Source: Timema cristinae (Eukaryota > Arthropoda > Insecta > Phasmatodea > Timematidae). Taken from it: a stretch of DNA of 64,000 nt. The notes below the pieces were generated by a model. It saw only the letters and a list, made by a program, of their open reading frames with translations. It searched no databases and had not been told where the DNA came from. Each line of letters opens with the position of its first letter. The stretch's first letter is position 1. The position numbers were made by a program, and so were the translations under genes. Below are positions 35,473-47,065 of this stretch, piece by piece. Location of the stretch: positions 6,619,209-6,683,208 of the forward strand of contig JBCFYV010011135.1 in assembly GCA_039000515.1 (NCBI GenBank), given 5' to 3'.

Positions 35473-36618
35473 ATGGCGCGGATTAAAATGGGGGGGGGGG
35501 AGGGGGGTTGCTAAAGGGATATTATATATATATATTATATAAAATTGAATTGAAGGGTGCAAATCTTAATTTCGACACAAAGGATCCAGAGCAACGGTTC
35601 GAAATAACTGTTTTTATCCGATTTCTCGACCATTTAATCTCTGCATTGAAGCACAGATATTATGATAAAGTTCTTCAAAATTTAATTCCACTTTAGGGAC
35701 TTGTTCCATTTAACTGTGGAAAGTACATTGTGGATGAGATTCTAAAGGAAGCATTAGTCTATAAAGATGACAAATTGGCCAACTTCGAGGCAAAATTGAG
35801 ATCTGGGCAGATTCTCTGGCTATGTCGATGGGACAGAAACCAGAGTCAGGTATCATGCTAGAAAACGCTGTTGAGGTGCTTCAGGAATGTGACTAGGCAT
35901 GTTTCCCGAATGTTAAGATTATTCTGCACATCTTTGACACACTACCAGTATTTACAGCTTCTGCAAAGCGAAATTTATCTACTTTGAGAAGATTGAAGAC
36001 GTTGCGGTCATCAATGAACAAAGAGAGCCTCAACGGGTCATCTCTTGCAAACGTAGACAAGGAAACACCAATCGTCTTCGCAGAGGTTATAACTGAAACC
36101 AAGGTGAAATTGGTTAAACAAATAGACTAGAAAGTTTATTTAAATTACGTGCTTTGATAAATACTGACAGTAAATTGCAGATTTAGCACAAATAAATTAT
36201 ACAGATATTTACACTTATGTGTATTAAATAGTGAACTATTTTCCATTAATTTTATTTTCATATTATTTATTAAAATATAAACACTTAAATTAGGCACCTT
36301 TGTTTAGGACAGTTCATTTTTATATAAGCTTAAAAATTATATTCACAAAGTAAATATGTGCTACAGTGGATATTTTTGAAATTAAAGGAGGTAACCAAAC
36401 AAAAGTTAACAGATATGTATACCAAATATAAGTTAGAGCAGAAACGATTAGGTAAAAAATATAATTAAATAGCACCATTTTTAAAAATAGAATTAAAATT
36501 TTTCTCCTTGGGAAAAATCTCCCGGGGCCTGGCCACCCACCGCTTTTTGGTTCGTAATGGTGCTTATTTTTTGTGGTGTGCCCCCCCTCCCCTTAACAAA
36601 ATCCTGAACCCACCACTG
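35473..36618 (+). mobile_element. hAT transposon relic with broken transposase
   Basis: Transposase pieces lie between GC-rich ends. Near 35475 a ggcgcggattaaaatggg-type start is a diverged 5' end. The 3' end reads ttaacaaaatcctgaacc then caccactg, ending at 36618; its complement starts cagtggtgggttcagg, a standard hAT terminal form. The flanking octamers do not match, so the target duplication has decayed or the 5' boundary is misplaced. 36131-36500 is non-coding interior. Confidence 0.65.
35530..36130 (+). pseudogene. hAT-family transposase, ZMYM1-like C-terminal region
   Basis: The upstream frame (in 35508-35695) ends with FEITVFIRFLDHLISAL, matching the segment before the C-terminal domain of zinc-finger MYM/hAT transposases. 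After a TAG at about 35694 the same frame continues GLVPFNCGKYIVDEIL. A shifted frame from 35855 to 36130 carries FPNVKIILHIFDTLPV, then SAKRNLSTLRRLKTLRSSM and LNGSSLANV, the hallmark hAT dimerisation run (LP...A..ER.FS.L.R.K..LR..M...RL..L). The Ser/Ala-Glu-Arg position reads AKR, and a TAG at about 35894 interrupts it. At least two stops and one frameshift show that no enzyme is made. The N-terminal catalytic part and zinc finger are absent. Confidence 0.75.
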
Positions 36619-38355
36619 GTTATATTATTCTTTGTATCTCATGACATCCTTGATAATCCCTTCTCTGTAAAATATAAATGAGGTATTATCTACTAAATAT
36701 TCGCCTTATGAAACTTGCCACTAAATTAGATATTGTTATTTAATAGAAAATGATTATAGAAAACATATCCCATTTGGCGTAAAAATACTACTCATGTGCA
36801 GTGACTTTTATCCAACATCACCTGCACTATTTCACAGTAGCAATGTGCTTCATTGGAAGTTTTCCTGAAGCGCCATCGTCTTTGGCAGAAATGTACACAA
36901 TTTCGTCTTACGACTAACAGGAAGGTTTCTGAAGACGAACATGAATTAGTGCAGCTTTTGCTTTAAGTTGTCAACAATGTTCCATTGTTCAGAGCTACAG
37001 ATTCTGGTCCTCATCTTAACTGGTTCAGAAATGATCTGTTAGGAACAAGTAGTGTGGTAGATTTCGGTTGATTTCGTATGCTGACAAACTATCGAAAAAC
37101 TATTGGCAACCCATTCAATATTCGATAAATCAAATTTGGTTACAAAAATTTAAGAGTATTCAAAATATGGAAAGTGGAATTTTATGGTAATTTCCTGGTG
37201 ATATTTGGAGCTATTACCATAATGACATTAATATTAGTGAGGATATCCGTTAACACTTCAGTTTCCTTAAATATTTTTAAACCGTTTGGAAGTAGGCACA
37301 CTGCGCAGGCACAGGCTGGAACTCAAAGAAAACGTATTTATGTTTATTTTGTGACTTAAACGCAGTGACTCGTCTGATGAATGGTACAAGAATAAAAATG
37401 AAACATCAGCACATTATTACCATTGATTGTGAAGTACTAACTTGGGCATCACGAAGGGAATGATTACATATTACTAAAGTGAGATTATCTCCTTCAAAAA
37501 ACATTTTGATACTAAAATGACCACACACGCATTTTCCGTTGTTTTGTCATGATCAATAATATAAGTCAAGGTTCAAGTTTTAAAGGTATGGATATTATTG
37601 CCTAACCCTATCCTTACGCATTGGCAATTAATAATACGTTACACTCATCCAAGCCAGCTCATTAAATGAGTAGAAATGTTCCTTTTTAAAAAACAAGTGA
37701 TGTTGAGAAAAATATGTTTTACACAAATAAAGTTGTTTATAAAGCTGTTCTATAATTTATTAATCTGAAGAATTAACTAAATAAAATATATATTATGTAG
37801 CTAAGGCCTGTTATTTAAATCTCTTCAAAAAGTACATGAATAATTTGTCGTAAAAGATGTGAAAATATGGTTTTGTTTAGTAAATTAACCACCTTTAATT
37901 TTTTTAAGTATGCTATGTTTATTCATGTTATTCATATTTGAATACAACATTTAAAAATATTCATTTTCTTAGTAAATAATTTTATGTTCAAATTAAAAAT
38001 TTATGGTTTGAAAGAAGGCAAATTTTTCAGCTTGTAATTCTAATAATATGTATATTTTAATCAAATGTATGCCCGAATTTCAGAAAAATTCTATTCATTT
38101 ACAGCCTCTAAAGTTTCTAACTGTTCAATTTATGAATAGTCTTTTATCCGTTTTTGTGAGCATAGTTCAACTCAAGTTGAACAAAATAAATTTAATAAAT
38201 GGGTGAAGAGTGATTGATAGGCAGGAATGTATTTTAAGACCATCCCCAATCACATTCGAGCTCTGCTGACGACACCTCAAATTGGACTGGATTGCCGTTG
38301 ATATCAGACCAACATGTGCTCTACAGAGTTCTTAGAACAATTCACAGGTACATTT
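36619..38355. other. AT-rich DNA with no recognised gene
   Basis: 36790-37070 is a little richer in G+C but broken by stops. The 61-codon frame 37174-37359 has no motif. Confidence 0.4.
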
Positions 38356-38358
38356 TAA

Positions 38359-38640
38359 ACCAACTCTACTTACCAGGAAAAACTTCACGACAAGCCCACA
38401 GCCTACTATGGATACAAATTTTCACTAAAAAAAACAAGAAGAGCAGAACAGAAACTTGATCACATGATGATCTCTAATCCAATCACAGGATTTCAACGTG
38501 GTCTGCTCAGCAGCATGAATGGAGACGCAGTAAAAGTATTTTCAGCCTTGTCAACTCTCCAACAGGCAAATCTAATCTATTCATTAAAAAAATATCAACA
38601 ATACAGTTTATTTTTTTCACCATCGTTAATTCCCGTTTGA
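38359..38640 (+). other. Unrecognised open frame without an early ATG
   Basis: A frame stays open for 93 codons to a TGA at 38638-38640. Composition is mixed and soluble-looking (YYGYKFSLKKTRRAEQKL, then HMMISNPITGFQRGLL) and less AT-driven than other frames nearby. The first Met is 35 codons in. A ttcacag string at 38341-38347, shortly before the frame, could be a splice acceptor. It may be an exon, a decayed gene piece, or chance. I do not recognise a family. Confidence 0.15.
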
Positions 38641-39885
38641 GCTATATAAACTTCAGATTTCAGCTTCTCGTTCATGGAATACCTTAATCAACGATGTATA
38701 AAATATAGAATTGAATTTTTTCAAGTGAGAAGTCGCAAATATTCTGCGTGTGGAAGCTCATTCGCGAGATTGAGCAGTGTGAGACGTAATCACACCTTGA
38801 ATGTGGCTTCTCATATTACGTAATCATTGTGTATTTTAACTGTAGTTTTAATATTTTTTGTGTGTTTTTATATATTATTTTGTTAAACTTCATTTTAATT
38901 GTATTAGATAAGTGTAAAAAAAAGGTGGTAGCCTTTCGCCATTAAAGTCAATCATTATTATAAATATAATAGCATTAATAAGGTATATACATTATTATAT
39001 GAATGTGCAGTATTGAGGAAATGTACTCTCATTTGCGTATATGAACAGTTGCGAATATTTCAAGAAGCACCATTATTCATTGATTAAATCACCTGTCCAT
39101 CTTCTGAATAGATGAGTTGAACATTTAGTCCCCTTCTCGGATCATAAATATATTTAATTATGGCGTAAGCAAAATGCTATTTTCAACCATCAATAAACAC
39201 TGAAAAATGACATGTTAATATTCCTGGAATGCATATTTAACCACCCAATGTCAAGACTGGTTGGCGATCAGATGTTACTTTACAAAGCATCATGGCTAGA
39301 TAAAATAATCTTTGATAATGTAATTTGCCATGCAAAATAAAATCTGCTATTTCTTCCAGGGAAACGTGGGAATAAACAATACTGGAATACTAGGAATATA
39401 GTATTGTAGAATATTATTTGGGTACTCCAATACGCCAGCAAGTTATCGTTGTTGAAAGCACTTTTCTATTGGCATACTAACCTTCCAGCCATATATTTTA
39501 CTTTTTTGTTAGTTCGTGGAGAAAGTAAGTATGGAAATCGTTAAGAAAATAGATTTATTTAGGTGTGAGATTTTATGAATCCCTTATCCAGTAAAATTGG
39601 TTTTCACAAATCCGTTTTCTGTATATCTGTCTTTTACTCTACCTGGAACCGAATCCATTTTACCAGTTATACTATAATTTGGTATTTTAAGTTTTAATAA
39701 GATTTATTACTAGTATTTCTAGAAATTTCATTCTAACCCCGCAAACTAAGGGTTAAAAGAGGAATAAAAATATTTTACCAAAATCAGCTACAACAGTATA
39801 GGAATGAATCAAATAGCCAAAGCTATTATTTATGATTTTAAGTGAGGATTACTACAACTAGATATCGTATTCTGAAAATTGAGAG
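38641..39885. other. AT-rich DNA with nothing firm
   Basis: 39500-39790 has weak resemblance to repeat family F (tctgtatatctgtc, agttttaataag). No coding sequence was seen. Confidence 0.35.
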
Positions 39886-39965
39886 AAGACACCTGAACAC
39901 GGGAATCGAACCCGGGACCTTTGGCTTAGTAGCCAATGCTATAACCACTGAGCTAGATGCGAGTA
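39886..39965 (-). mobile_element. tRNA-derived head, best preserved
   Basis: The minus strand reads gcatctagctcagtggttat, attggctactaagccaa (a perfect 5-bp anticodon-type stem) and cccgggttcgattcccg (a perfect T-arm-type stem). The acceptor ends do not pair (gcatcta against gttcagg) and the anticodon loop has six bases rather than seven. Those two faults are why I call it SINE-derived and not a tRNA gene. Similar heads occur in family B. Confidence 0.6.
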
Positions 39966-40027
39966 AATCCTAATTAAAACAAATGTAATAATATTGGCTA
40001 TTTATTCATCAATATGCAATCCCTTAC

Positions 40028-40175
40028 AATTATAATAATTGTACAAGTGTTAGCCTGAAGCCAACTACCAAGTCGAAGGTGGCTGCGTTATCTGATAGCT
40101 CGTGATCTTAATATAATAAATCACACATAAGTAGCCGATGATTTCTTCAAGTCCATCATAGACTTAACATCACAC
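40028..40175 (+). mobile_element. Body shared with family B at 21510-21640
   Basis: gtcgaaggtggctgcgtt, gatagctcgtgatctta and gtccatcatagact match 21550-21635 in order. The tRNA-like head that follows in the 21.5-kb copy is missing here. Confidence 0.65.
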
Positions 40176-42800
40176 TTATTCACCAAAGAATAAAGGCTGG
40201 TACACAACAATAATATTATATAAGAATTCCAAAAACATAATAAATGCAGAGGAGCCGATTGGATGATCACAAGGTAAATAGACCGTACTCAGGTCCATTT
40301 GTATTCTGCTTCCCCGAGCCCACTCTACAAATATTTAATAACTTAAATATTTGGATACCCTACCGGCTATCAGTGAAGGATATAACATAAGTATATGAAA
40401 CGTAAAAATATTATTTGTAAATAACAGTTTGTAATATTACAAAAAATAAATATAGGAGAATATTATACAAGCAATATTCACGGGTCATATCAATCACCCT
40501 AACTTGAATAATAATTGATGACTCGAGTCATCAATGACCTCCACAAAAGATTCAATTTAAACTAATTTTAATACTTTCCAAGTATTAACACTTGTACATA
40601 AATAAATACAACACCGAACCAAGCGTCCTTAAGATGACAAAGCTTTATTCCCGCCAGGTGGGCTTAAGAACTGATCCCAAACAATAACTTCAACTCAATC
40701 ATAGGTTGTCAAGTTTTTAAAAGATATTATAAAAAGATTACGTATAATAAATAGCAAAATACTACTGAATAAAATATCAGTTTTATGCCAGACGGGCTAT
40801 AAAGTTAATAACATAATACTCATAATAATATAAGACCAATCTTTGCAAAAATATGGCGTCTCACACCAGATGGAATATAGGTTTTAACCATTATACAAGG
40901 AATAATGAAACTCTAATCTCTAAAAAATATGACATCTCATTAATATTGAAAATATTAATACCACGTAAGCCCAAAAAAGGGACTTTGCGTCTAGAAAATC
41001 TAGTATAAAGACAAACATTATTTATCATAACTAATTTTACATATCAAGAGATCGAAGTTTTACACGATATCCTTGTGTAATTATCTATAAATTTTAATAT
41101 TAATATTTATTGGCCGAAAAAGAATTTTAAAATATAATAGCCGAAATAGAATTTTGTACCTTATAACATCTTGGACACCTATATGTGTCCAAGGACAGTA
41201 TCCTGACAAGAGTAAATCACACATCTGAATTACACCATAATATACGCTAACATATATGCTCAGAGAGGGGTAAAAGAGGGGTAACGAAAATAAAGTAAAA
41301 CACAAAACAAAGAAGAGAGGGAATGGATAACCAGACAGAGGTAGAAAAATTGAGTAGCTTGGAGAAAGATCTAGAACAGATGTTTTCTACATAGCACCAT
41401 CTTCTCGGGCATGTACATCACACTTTACCCAACATGCCCCGCGGTGAATCACTGTTCAAGCTTACACAATCTTCACGCGATTAGTCTGCAATTAATGTTA
41501 ATCATGGTATGTAGTGCTTGTTCGAGGAGTATGAGTGTTTAGGAACAGAAAAATTTAAATACCTCTTATTTAAAGCATTTGAACTGTCTCTCCAAATTTT
41601 ATCTTGCTGAAAGTTTGGGCTATAAGCCAGCCAATTGTTTCAGAAGTGGCTGTGGAACGCTTAAGCAGGCATGTGAAAGAGAAGAAGGAGGGAGGGGGGT
41701 TGTGGAATCCTGTGAAAACCAAATGATCAATTAATACTATACTCAATTAGAATTAAAACACACATAAAATAAAAACCACCCAGTTATTAGTAGAAGTTAG
41801 GAAAAAAGTCGACTGTGTTATTTGCTCAAATTACAGGGTAGGTTGTAAGAGCTAGTAATATTTGAGACGGTTTGTGAGTTTTGTGCAAATCTACATCTTC
41901 AGACCTTATTTTGGAGATTTAGACAACTATTGAGTGATATGTGGCATTCTTTCATAAATACTGATTAAAGTAAACTATCATTTATGAACTCTCGAAATAT
42001 TTTCTGCTATTTTTTTGATCTGGGTTGTCACTAGTCGTTTGACAATATATACTTGAATATTAAAGAATTAACACATATAGCCTATGTAAATACTTGACAA
42101 AAGTACTTTTGATCACAAGGTTTAGGAGGGAGAGGCCTTTTGGACTAATTTTAAATAATTTAGGTATAAAAATATTTACCCCATTTGCTTAGTAGCTCCC
42201 TATAGTTAGGATCATAGGAACTTAGATCTCAGAGCATGTTCATTCCTCTAAAATCAAACTTAAAATAATAAGTTGATCCAAATTCAAATTTAAAAAATTA
42301 TTTATATTCACATCATTAAAATATATTATCCAATATTACTTTTGCTAGCCATTGAAAATGAAAGTAATTATTTAAAATAAGAAAGACAATTCATGCAATA
42401 GTAGTTCACTATGGTTACACTCTTGTCAACCTCTAACGGAACGTATTGACTCATATGTTTCCACGAACTAGACATGATACAACACACGTATGTATCTTTG
42501 AACTGTTCATGAGTGAAATTTTTCACATCCCTTAATACACGCGAGTTAGTCTGAAAAGTGTTTACATTGTAGATGTGCTATTGAGACTACGAAGCACAAT
42601 AAAGCCATTTCTTCCACAGATGTATGCCCAATGTTGGTTTCAGAGTATGGAATAATTTTAAAACCATCTACCCCCACTGACTATTAGTCTATTTACGTTT
42701 ATGATATTTAATTGTCATTTTTTAATTGGGTTTTTGTTTCAATTAGTCCTTGTTCTTGTTAAATTCACTATTAAAAATAAAGCAGTATAAAAGTTATATA
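40176..42800. other. AT-rich DNA with no recognised gene
   Basis: A 74-codon minus frame (41081-41305) has no motif. 41400-41460 and 41640-41710 are slightly GC-richer. No repeat was recognised. Confidence 0.4.
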
Positions 42801-42802
42801 TA

Positions 42803-42885
42803 TACCGAACGGGTAGTAAGACGTGGTGCTAACAATATATTATATTTTTAGTACGTCGTCTTACTACCCATTTGGTTTATACGCC
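42803..42885. mobile_element. Two SINE tails facing each other, hairpin-forming
   Basis: The plus-strand tail accgaacgggtagtaagacg (42804 on) and its inverted counterpart (cgtcttactacccatttgg, 42856 on) are separated by a short AT spacer. Both match the A/D SINE 3' end, and together they can fold into a stem of about 27 bp with a loop of about 19. No SINE heads are attached. Confidence 0.7.
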
Positions 42886-43284
42886 TTCACAGTATTCTAG
42901 AGTATACCCATGTATTGTCCACCTATGTGTAAAGTAAAATAAATATATTTGATACGGAAAAAGTTCTTAATGCAATATATTTACAAAAATATATAGGAAA
43001 AATAAAAAAATAGTAACAAAGATTCTTAGTTAACAAACTACGTTTAGTAAAAAGTGTCCTTTACTTAAGGTTAATTCAAGGGTTTGGCCTTTTGATGTAT
43101 TACACTAATGCCATAGAGTTTAAGTTCAGAATATACTTCTAATTAATACGATGATCTATATATTTACTCGAATAAGTATACAAAGTATATATTTATTTAA
43201 AATTTTTAAACACTTATACATAACATAAATGTGAAATATTTTATATATATATATATAATATTATGTGTGTGTGTATACATATGT
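42886..43284. other. AT-rich DNA
   Basis: Short (AT)n and (GT)n tracts lie at 43241-43275. No coding sequence was seen. Confidence 0.4.
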
Positions 43285-43562
43285 CCGACACCCTTGCTCA
43301 ATCGATAACGTGTCTGTCTACTTGGTAAAGGATCCCTGGTTTGATTCCCACAATGACATAAGGAAATTATCATTGGTGAAATGTGGGTTTACCCTTTCAC
43401 AGTGATGAATCAAAGGCTGGGGGACTGGATGTTGTGTCTGTCCTAATCTTAAGTTGGATTATAAGGCATATGACAGCCTGTGGTGAAAAATATTTGTTTT
43501 GAATAAAAAACTGACCCCGACCATTGGCTAGAACCAGTAATGGATGTAAACATAAGTTTGTA
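43285..43562 (+). mobile_element. SINE family C, copy 1
   Basis: tRNA-like head: acacccttgctcaatcgata with B box ctggtttgattccca. Then gggtttaccctttcacagtg, gtctgtcctaatctta and ttataaggcatatga follow, collinear with 49565-49850. The far end is close to a palindromic MITE. Confidence 0.75.
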
Positions 43563-43565
43563 TAA

Positions 43566-43816
43566 TACAGGATGGGCCACCGAAAAGTATCCCACCTCCT
43601 ATATCCAACAGGCGCCTCACTCTGACATGGAGGAGGTAAATCCCCTTCCATCCATATTGTGACATGAAGAATAAGTCAATACAGCTTTAGACAAACAGTT
43701 AATTTGCTAATTATTCATGTCACAATATGGATGGAAGGGGATTTACCTCCTTCATATCAGAGTGAGGCATCTGTTGGATATAGGAGGTGGGATACTTTTC
43801 CGTGGGCCACCCTGTA
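43566..43816. mobile_element. Palindromic MITE flanked by TA
   Basis: The two arms, about 108 nt each, are reverse complements with roughly ten differences. Left (43568-43675) starts caggatgggccaccg and right (to 43814) ends gggccaccctg; both contain cccacctcctatatccaac or its complement. The spacer is about 30-40 nt. The element sits between TA dinucleotides (43566-43567 and 43815-43816), as expected for TA-targeting DNA transposons. Opposite open frames (43397-43651 minus and 43717-43923 plus) are by-products of the arms. A transcript would fold into one long hairpin. Confidence 0.85.
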
Positions 43817-44699
43817 TATTCGAACAAGTGTATATAATTATTTTCATATTTATTATTTTTCTTTTTGCGAATAATATGTTTAATGTTTGTTTTAAACCAA
43901 CCAGTTTATTTATAAAATTTTAAATAAATCTTTAAAATAAGAGATAGTTAAAATCACACACATTGATAACATTTTCATAACAAATATAGTGTTTTTTATT
44001 TTAGTTTGAAAGAAAGGGATATAACTATTAAGTCTACAAATGTAAGAAAACTTGTATCTTTTCTTCACTTGCGTTTTAGATTAAACATTGCCGAGCTATA
44101 GAACCTCATTTAATACAAAATTACACACAAGTTTCCGCGTAACAATTTATTTTGCTATTAGTCGCTATGAAAGCTGGTCGTTCTCTCGGTAACATTTGTT
44201 TATTTTCCCACCACTTCTTAGAACTCATCACGGATAGACTACACGTTGAGCAACGAGGTTTCTATCACAGAGGGTAATATTTATTATTATCTTTTGCCTA
44301 ATTGGGTAAAAACATACTCTACCATGTGGGTTGAACAACGTTTTGGTAGCAACTGTACCAAGAGCTTCCTACACGTGTTCGCAATATTGCAATTACACTG
44401 AGAAGTAATAAATGTGATGTTTTTCTGTAAATTGAGATAATTCCCCTTTCCATAAGCGAGATAGGGTAAGCTTTTTAATCAACAAAACACGTGTTAACGT
44501 TTTCTGTTTGGCTTACAATTTTTTTTATATATCATAATGATAAGCCATCGTTAAATGCCTAGTAGTATGATAGCGCACTTAACGATACGTGTTTTTTTTA
44601 AACTATGAATGTCATTGATGATTAATTTTTGATAAATTATTTAAATGTTTGTCATCAATTGTATTATTTAATAAAAATCTATTAACTAAAAATGCAGAC
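43817..44699. other. AT-rich DNA with nothing recognised
   Basis: No coding sequence or repeat was recognised. Confidence 0.4.
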
Positions 44700-44865
44700 G
44701 TATATAATTTATATAAATGGTACGGTACATCGCAAAAATGTTATCTCTCTTTTATATTAATATAGAGAATTGTACTAAAAATAGTAAGATTTGGGAAACA
44801 AAATTAAAATAATTGTTTCAGAAACACTCCACCAAATATCATAAATAGATTAGTACAAAAGCTTC
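44700..44865. repeat. Repeat family F, partial copy
   Basis: aaatggtacggtacatcgca, gaaacactccaccaaatatc and ataaatagattagta match 13022-13175 (aaatggtatggcacatcga, gaaacattacaccaaatatc) in order. Confidence 0.65.
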
Positions 44866-45277
44866 AGAAACATAATTTAAATGATTGCTGTGCGGAATTG
44901 TAATGCTTCCTTGTGTGAAATATTCCTTTCAATATTACCAATGTTCACGATTTAGTCCAATTCTCAATCAACACACACAACTGAAACCGGTCAGGGTAAA
45001 ATGTCTGCCAGCTTTTGTTAATTGTATTTTCAATAAATGCGTCTCCACTCTTTACCCACCCATATGACGATACATTTCATCCTAGCTATACCCTCCTCAT
45101 CCTCATTTCATTAGTGGAAATATGTGGCTTGCCTGGACGGAGAGCTAATGAAACTTCTGGTCGTTTGCTTAGAAAGTTTTGTTTCGGAATTTAAATTAAC
45201 ATAGTTATTAATTATTTTATTTATCTAAGTTATTTAAGGTGTATTTTCTGAACTGACACTTTAAATCAGCACACGAT
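44866..45277. other. AT-rich DNA with nothing recognised
   Basis: A 60-codon plus frame at 44885-45067 has no motif. No repeat was recognised. Confidence 0.35.
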
Positions 45278-45435
45278 AATTTCTATGAGCAAGAGTGAAA
45301 GACCTTACTAATATTGCCAGAAAATATATTTTCACATATTTTCCAGGGGTATTTTACATGTCACAATTGACATGAGACCGACGGCTTTGCTTCCCCTCCG
45401 AAGGAAGTTGCGCTACGTATTTTTATTTCTACCCC
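45278..45435. repeat. Repeat family G, copy 2
   Basis: Matches 28290-28450: aatttctatgagcaag, ttttcacatattttccagg, gacatgagaccgacgg and gctacgtatttttat in order. Confidence 0.6.
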
Positions 45436-45451
45436 AAGACCAACGTGGTCG

Positions 45452-45487
45452 ACACACCCACACACACACATATATATATATATATAA
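45452..45487. repeat. (CA)n(TA)n microsatellite
   Basis: A cacacacaca run passes directly into tatatatata, just beyond the family G copy. Confidence 0.9.
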
Positions 45488-45604
45488 TCAATTTATGTGA
45501 TTAGTATGTCACTAATATTACGTTGGTCGAAGTCTAGAGGCTGGAGGAGTGAAATCCTAATCAGGATAGAAGTCTAAAATAATAACATAATAACATATCG
45601 TTAA

Positions 45605-45900
45605 CTTTACCTTATTTTAATGATTTTAGTCCATTTTACTTATTCTCGCCCCCTCGGAGAGAGAATTATTGTAATCCTTATAAAATCTTGACCTGGAGCT
45701 GAAACCATTTCCCCCATCAGGCTAATACCAGTATATTGGGTTTTTATAGCCTTCCCCTGAGGAATTTTTAAAATTTGATATCCAAACCGAACATTTAAGG
45801 TTATTTTACTAAAGGGCAAAAAGATAGTATCTTACTTCTCAAAATCAGTTGTAACGATTTTGAATAACTTTTGTTATCTTGGTACTGTTTATCATTCCAA
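45605..45900. repeat. Possible diverged family F copy
   Basis: ctggagctgaaaccattt, tattgggtttttatag and tgtaacgattttgaataac resemble 20145-20310 in order. Identity is low and the call is tentative. Confidence 0.35.
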
Positions 45901-47065
45901 CAAATTGTACAATAGCTCTCATTCCTTGAAAATTAATTTTAGTTTACTTTAACATGATCGAGAATTTCAAATTTGGATCTTATTTTCGCAACTTATTGAG
46001 ATACGAAATAAAAGATTAAAGTAAAGTTGTAACATTGTTTAAAATAATAATCTTTTGATTAAGTATATTTTTACAAAACCAATAAATTCTAAGATATAAG
46101 TAAATATTCATATATTTTATCTAGGTCTTTGAAAATGAAAGTGACTGCTATGATCTTTGGTGAACAGAGATATTCCTCTTTTCCCAATGTTTCTTTAACA
46201 GTGTATTTTATTTGGTTTATGAACTTTGGCACAATATTTCTGCTCGAATCATTCAAGTTTTAGTAAATACCCATACTTTAAGATAACGGAGAGACACAAC
46301 GTAACATTTATTTCTTATCCCTTGTGTCCACGTTAAGGCTTGTGATAACATTTCTTAGCATTATGTCTTACTGCCCGTTTGGGTTATACGCTATAGCAAC
46401 GTTCACTACCTTTAACATTACCTGCAGTTTTGAATAGAGGAAGATTTTAAAGGAGTTTCTCTGCTTATATTGAACATTTGATAAGAGTTTTATTTCAGAT
46501 CATTTTTATATTCTTAAAAATTTAACAAAAAGCAAAGGTTAATGGTTATAGCATTCGGTAAATTATTGAATTAGTTGAAAATAATTCTATTAACGGGAAT
46601 CAAACCCGGGACATTTTGCTTGGCTTGGTTTGATTCCCATGTTCATGAACAATTTTTTGAGTAATTTAAATAAAAGATAATATATCCACCCACACGTGGA
46701 CAACCCTGAACCAATATTGATTTCCACCTTGTGTGGATGATTGCATTCATATTTGGTAAGTTACAAGGCTCACATCTGATTGTCAATTTAATTATAATAC
46801 AATTAATTGTCTAACAGCTTAGTTAATTTAGTACGCTTTCTGTTGTTATAAGTGTCCCAGATTCGAATCCCGGCATGGCTGAAACATTTGTAACTGTGAA
46901 AACTGGGGCATCCACCTTCAGCATGATCAATTAATAGTTGAGGAAAGCGAATTGTGTGTTATTTAGCTAGGTTACTTTGTAATTCGTGAACGTGCTGTCA
47001 GTCGGTCATAAAGTGAAGGTTAAATATACCAAATTTTCTTATAAAACGAACTGATTTATATACAC
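45901..47065. other. AT-rich DNA with SINE fragments
   Basis: Three fragments are seen: a minus-strand A/D tail at 46360-46400 (gtcttactgcccgtttgggt), a family-B-like T arm at 46593-46612 (acgggaatcaaacccggga), and a family C relic at 46858-46960 (gattcgaatcccggcatgg followed by a diverged body). Confidence 0.5.

Noticed and set aside
39886..39965. tRNA gene (Ser-like) on the minus strand
   Set aside because: Anticodon and T arms pair well, but the acceptor ends do not and the anticodon loop is one base short. Related heads occur in SINE family B.
43397..43923. Two short proteins of opposite strands
   Set aside because: They translate the two arms of the palindromic MITE and part of a SINE; similarity between them is due to the inverted repeat.
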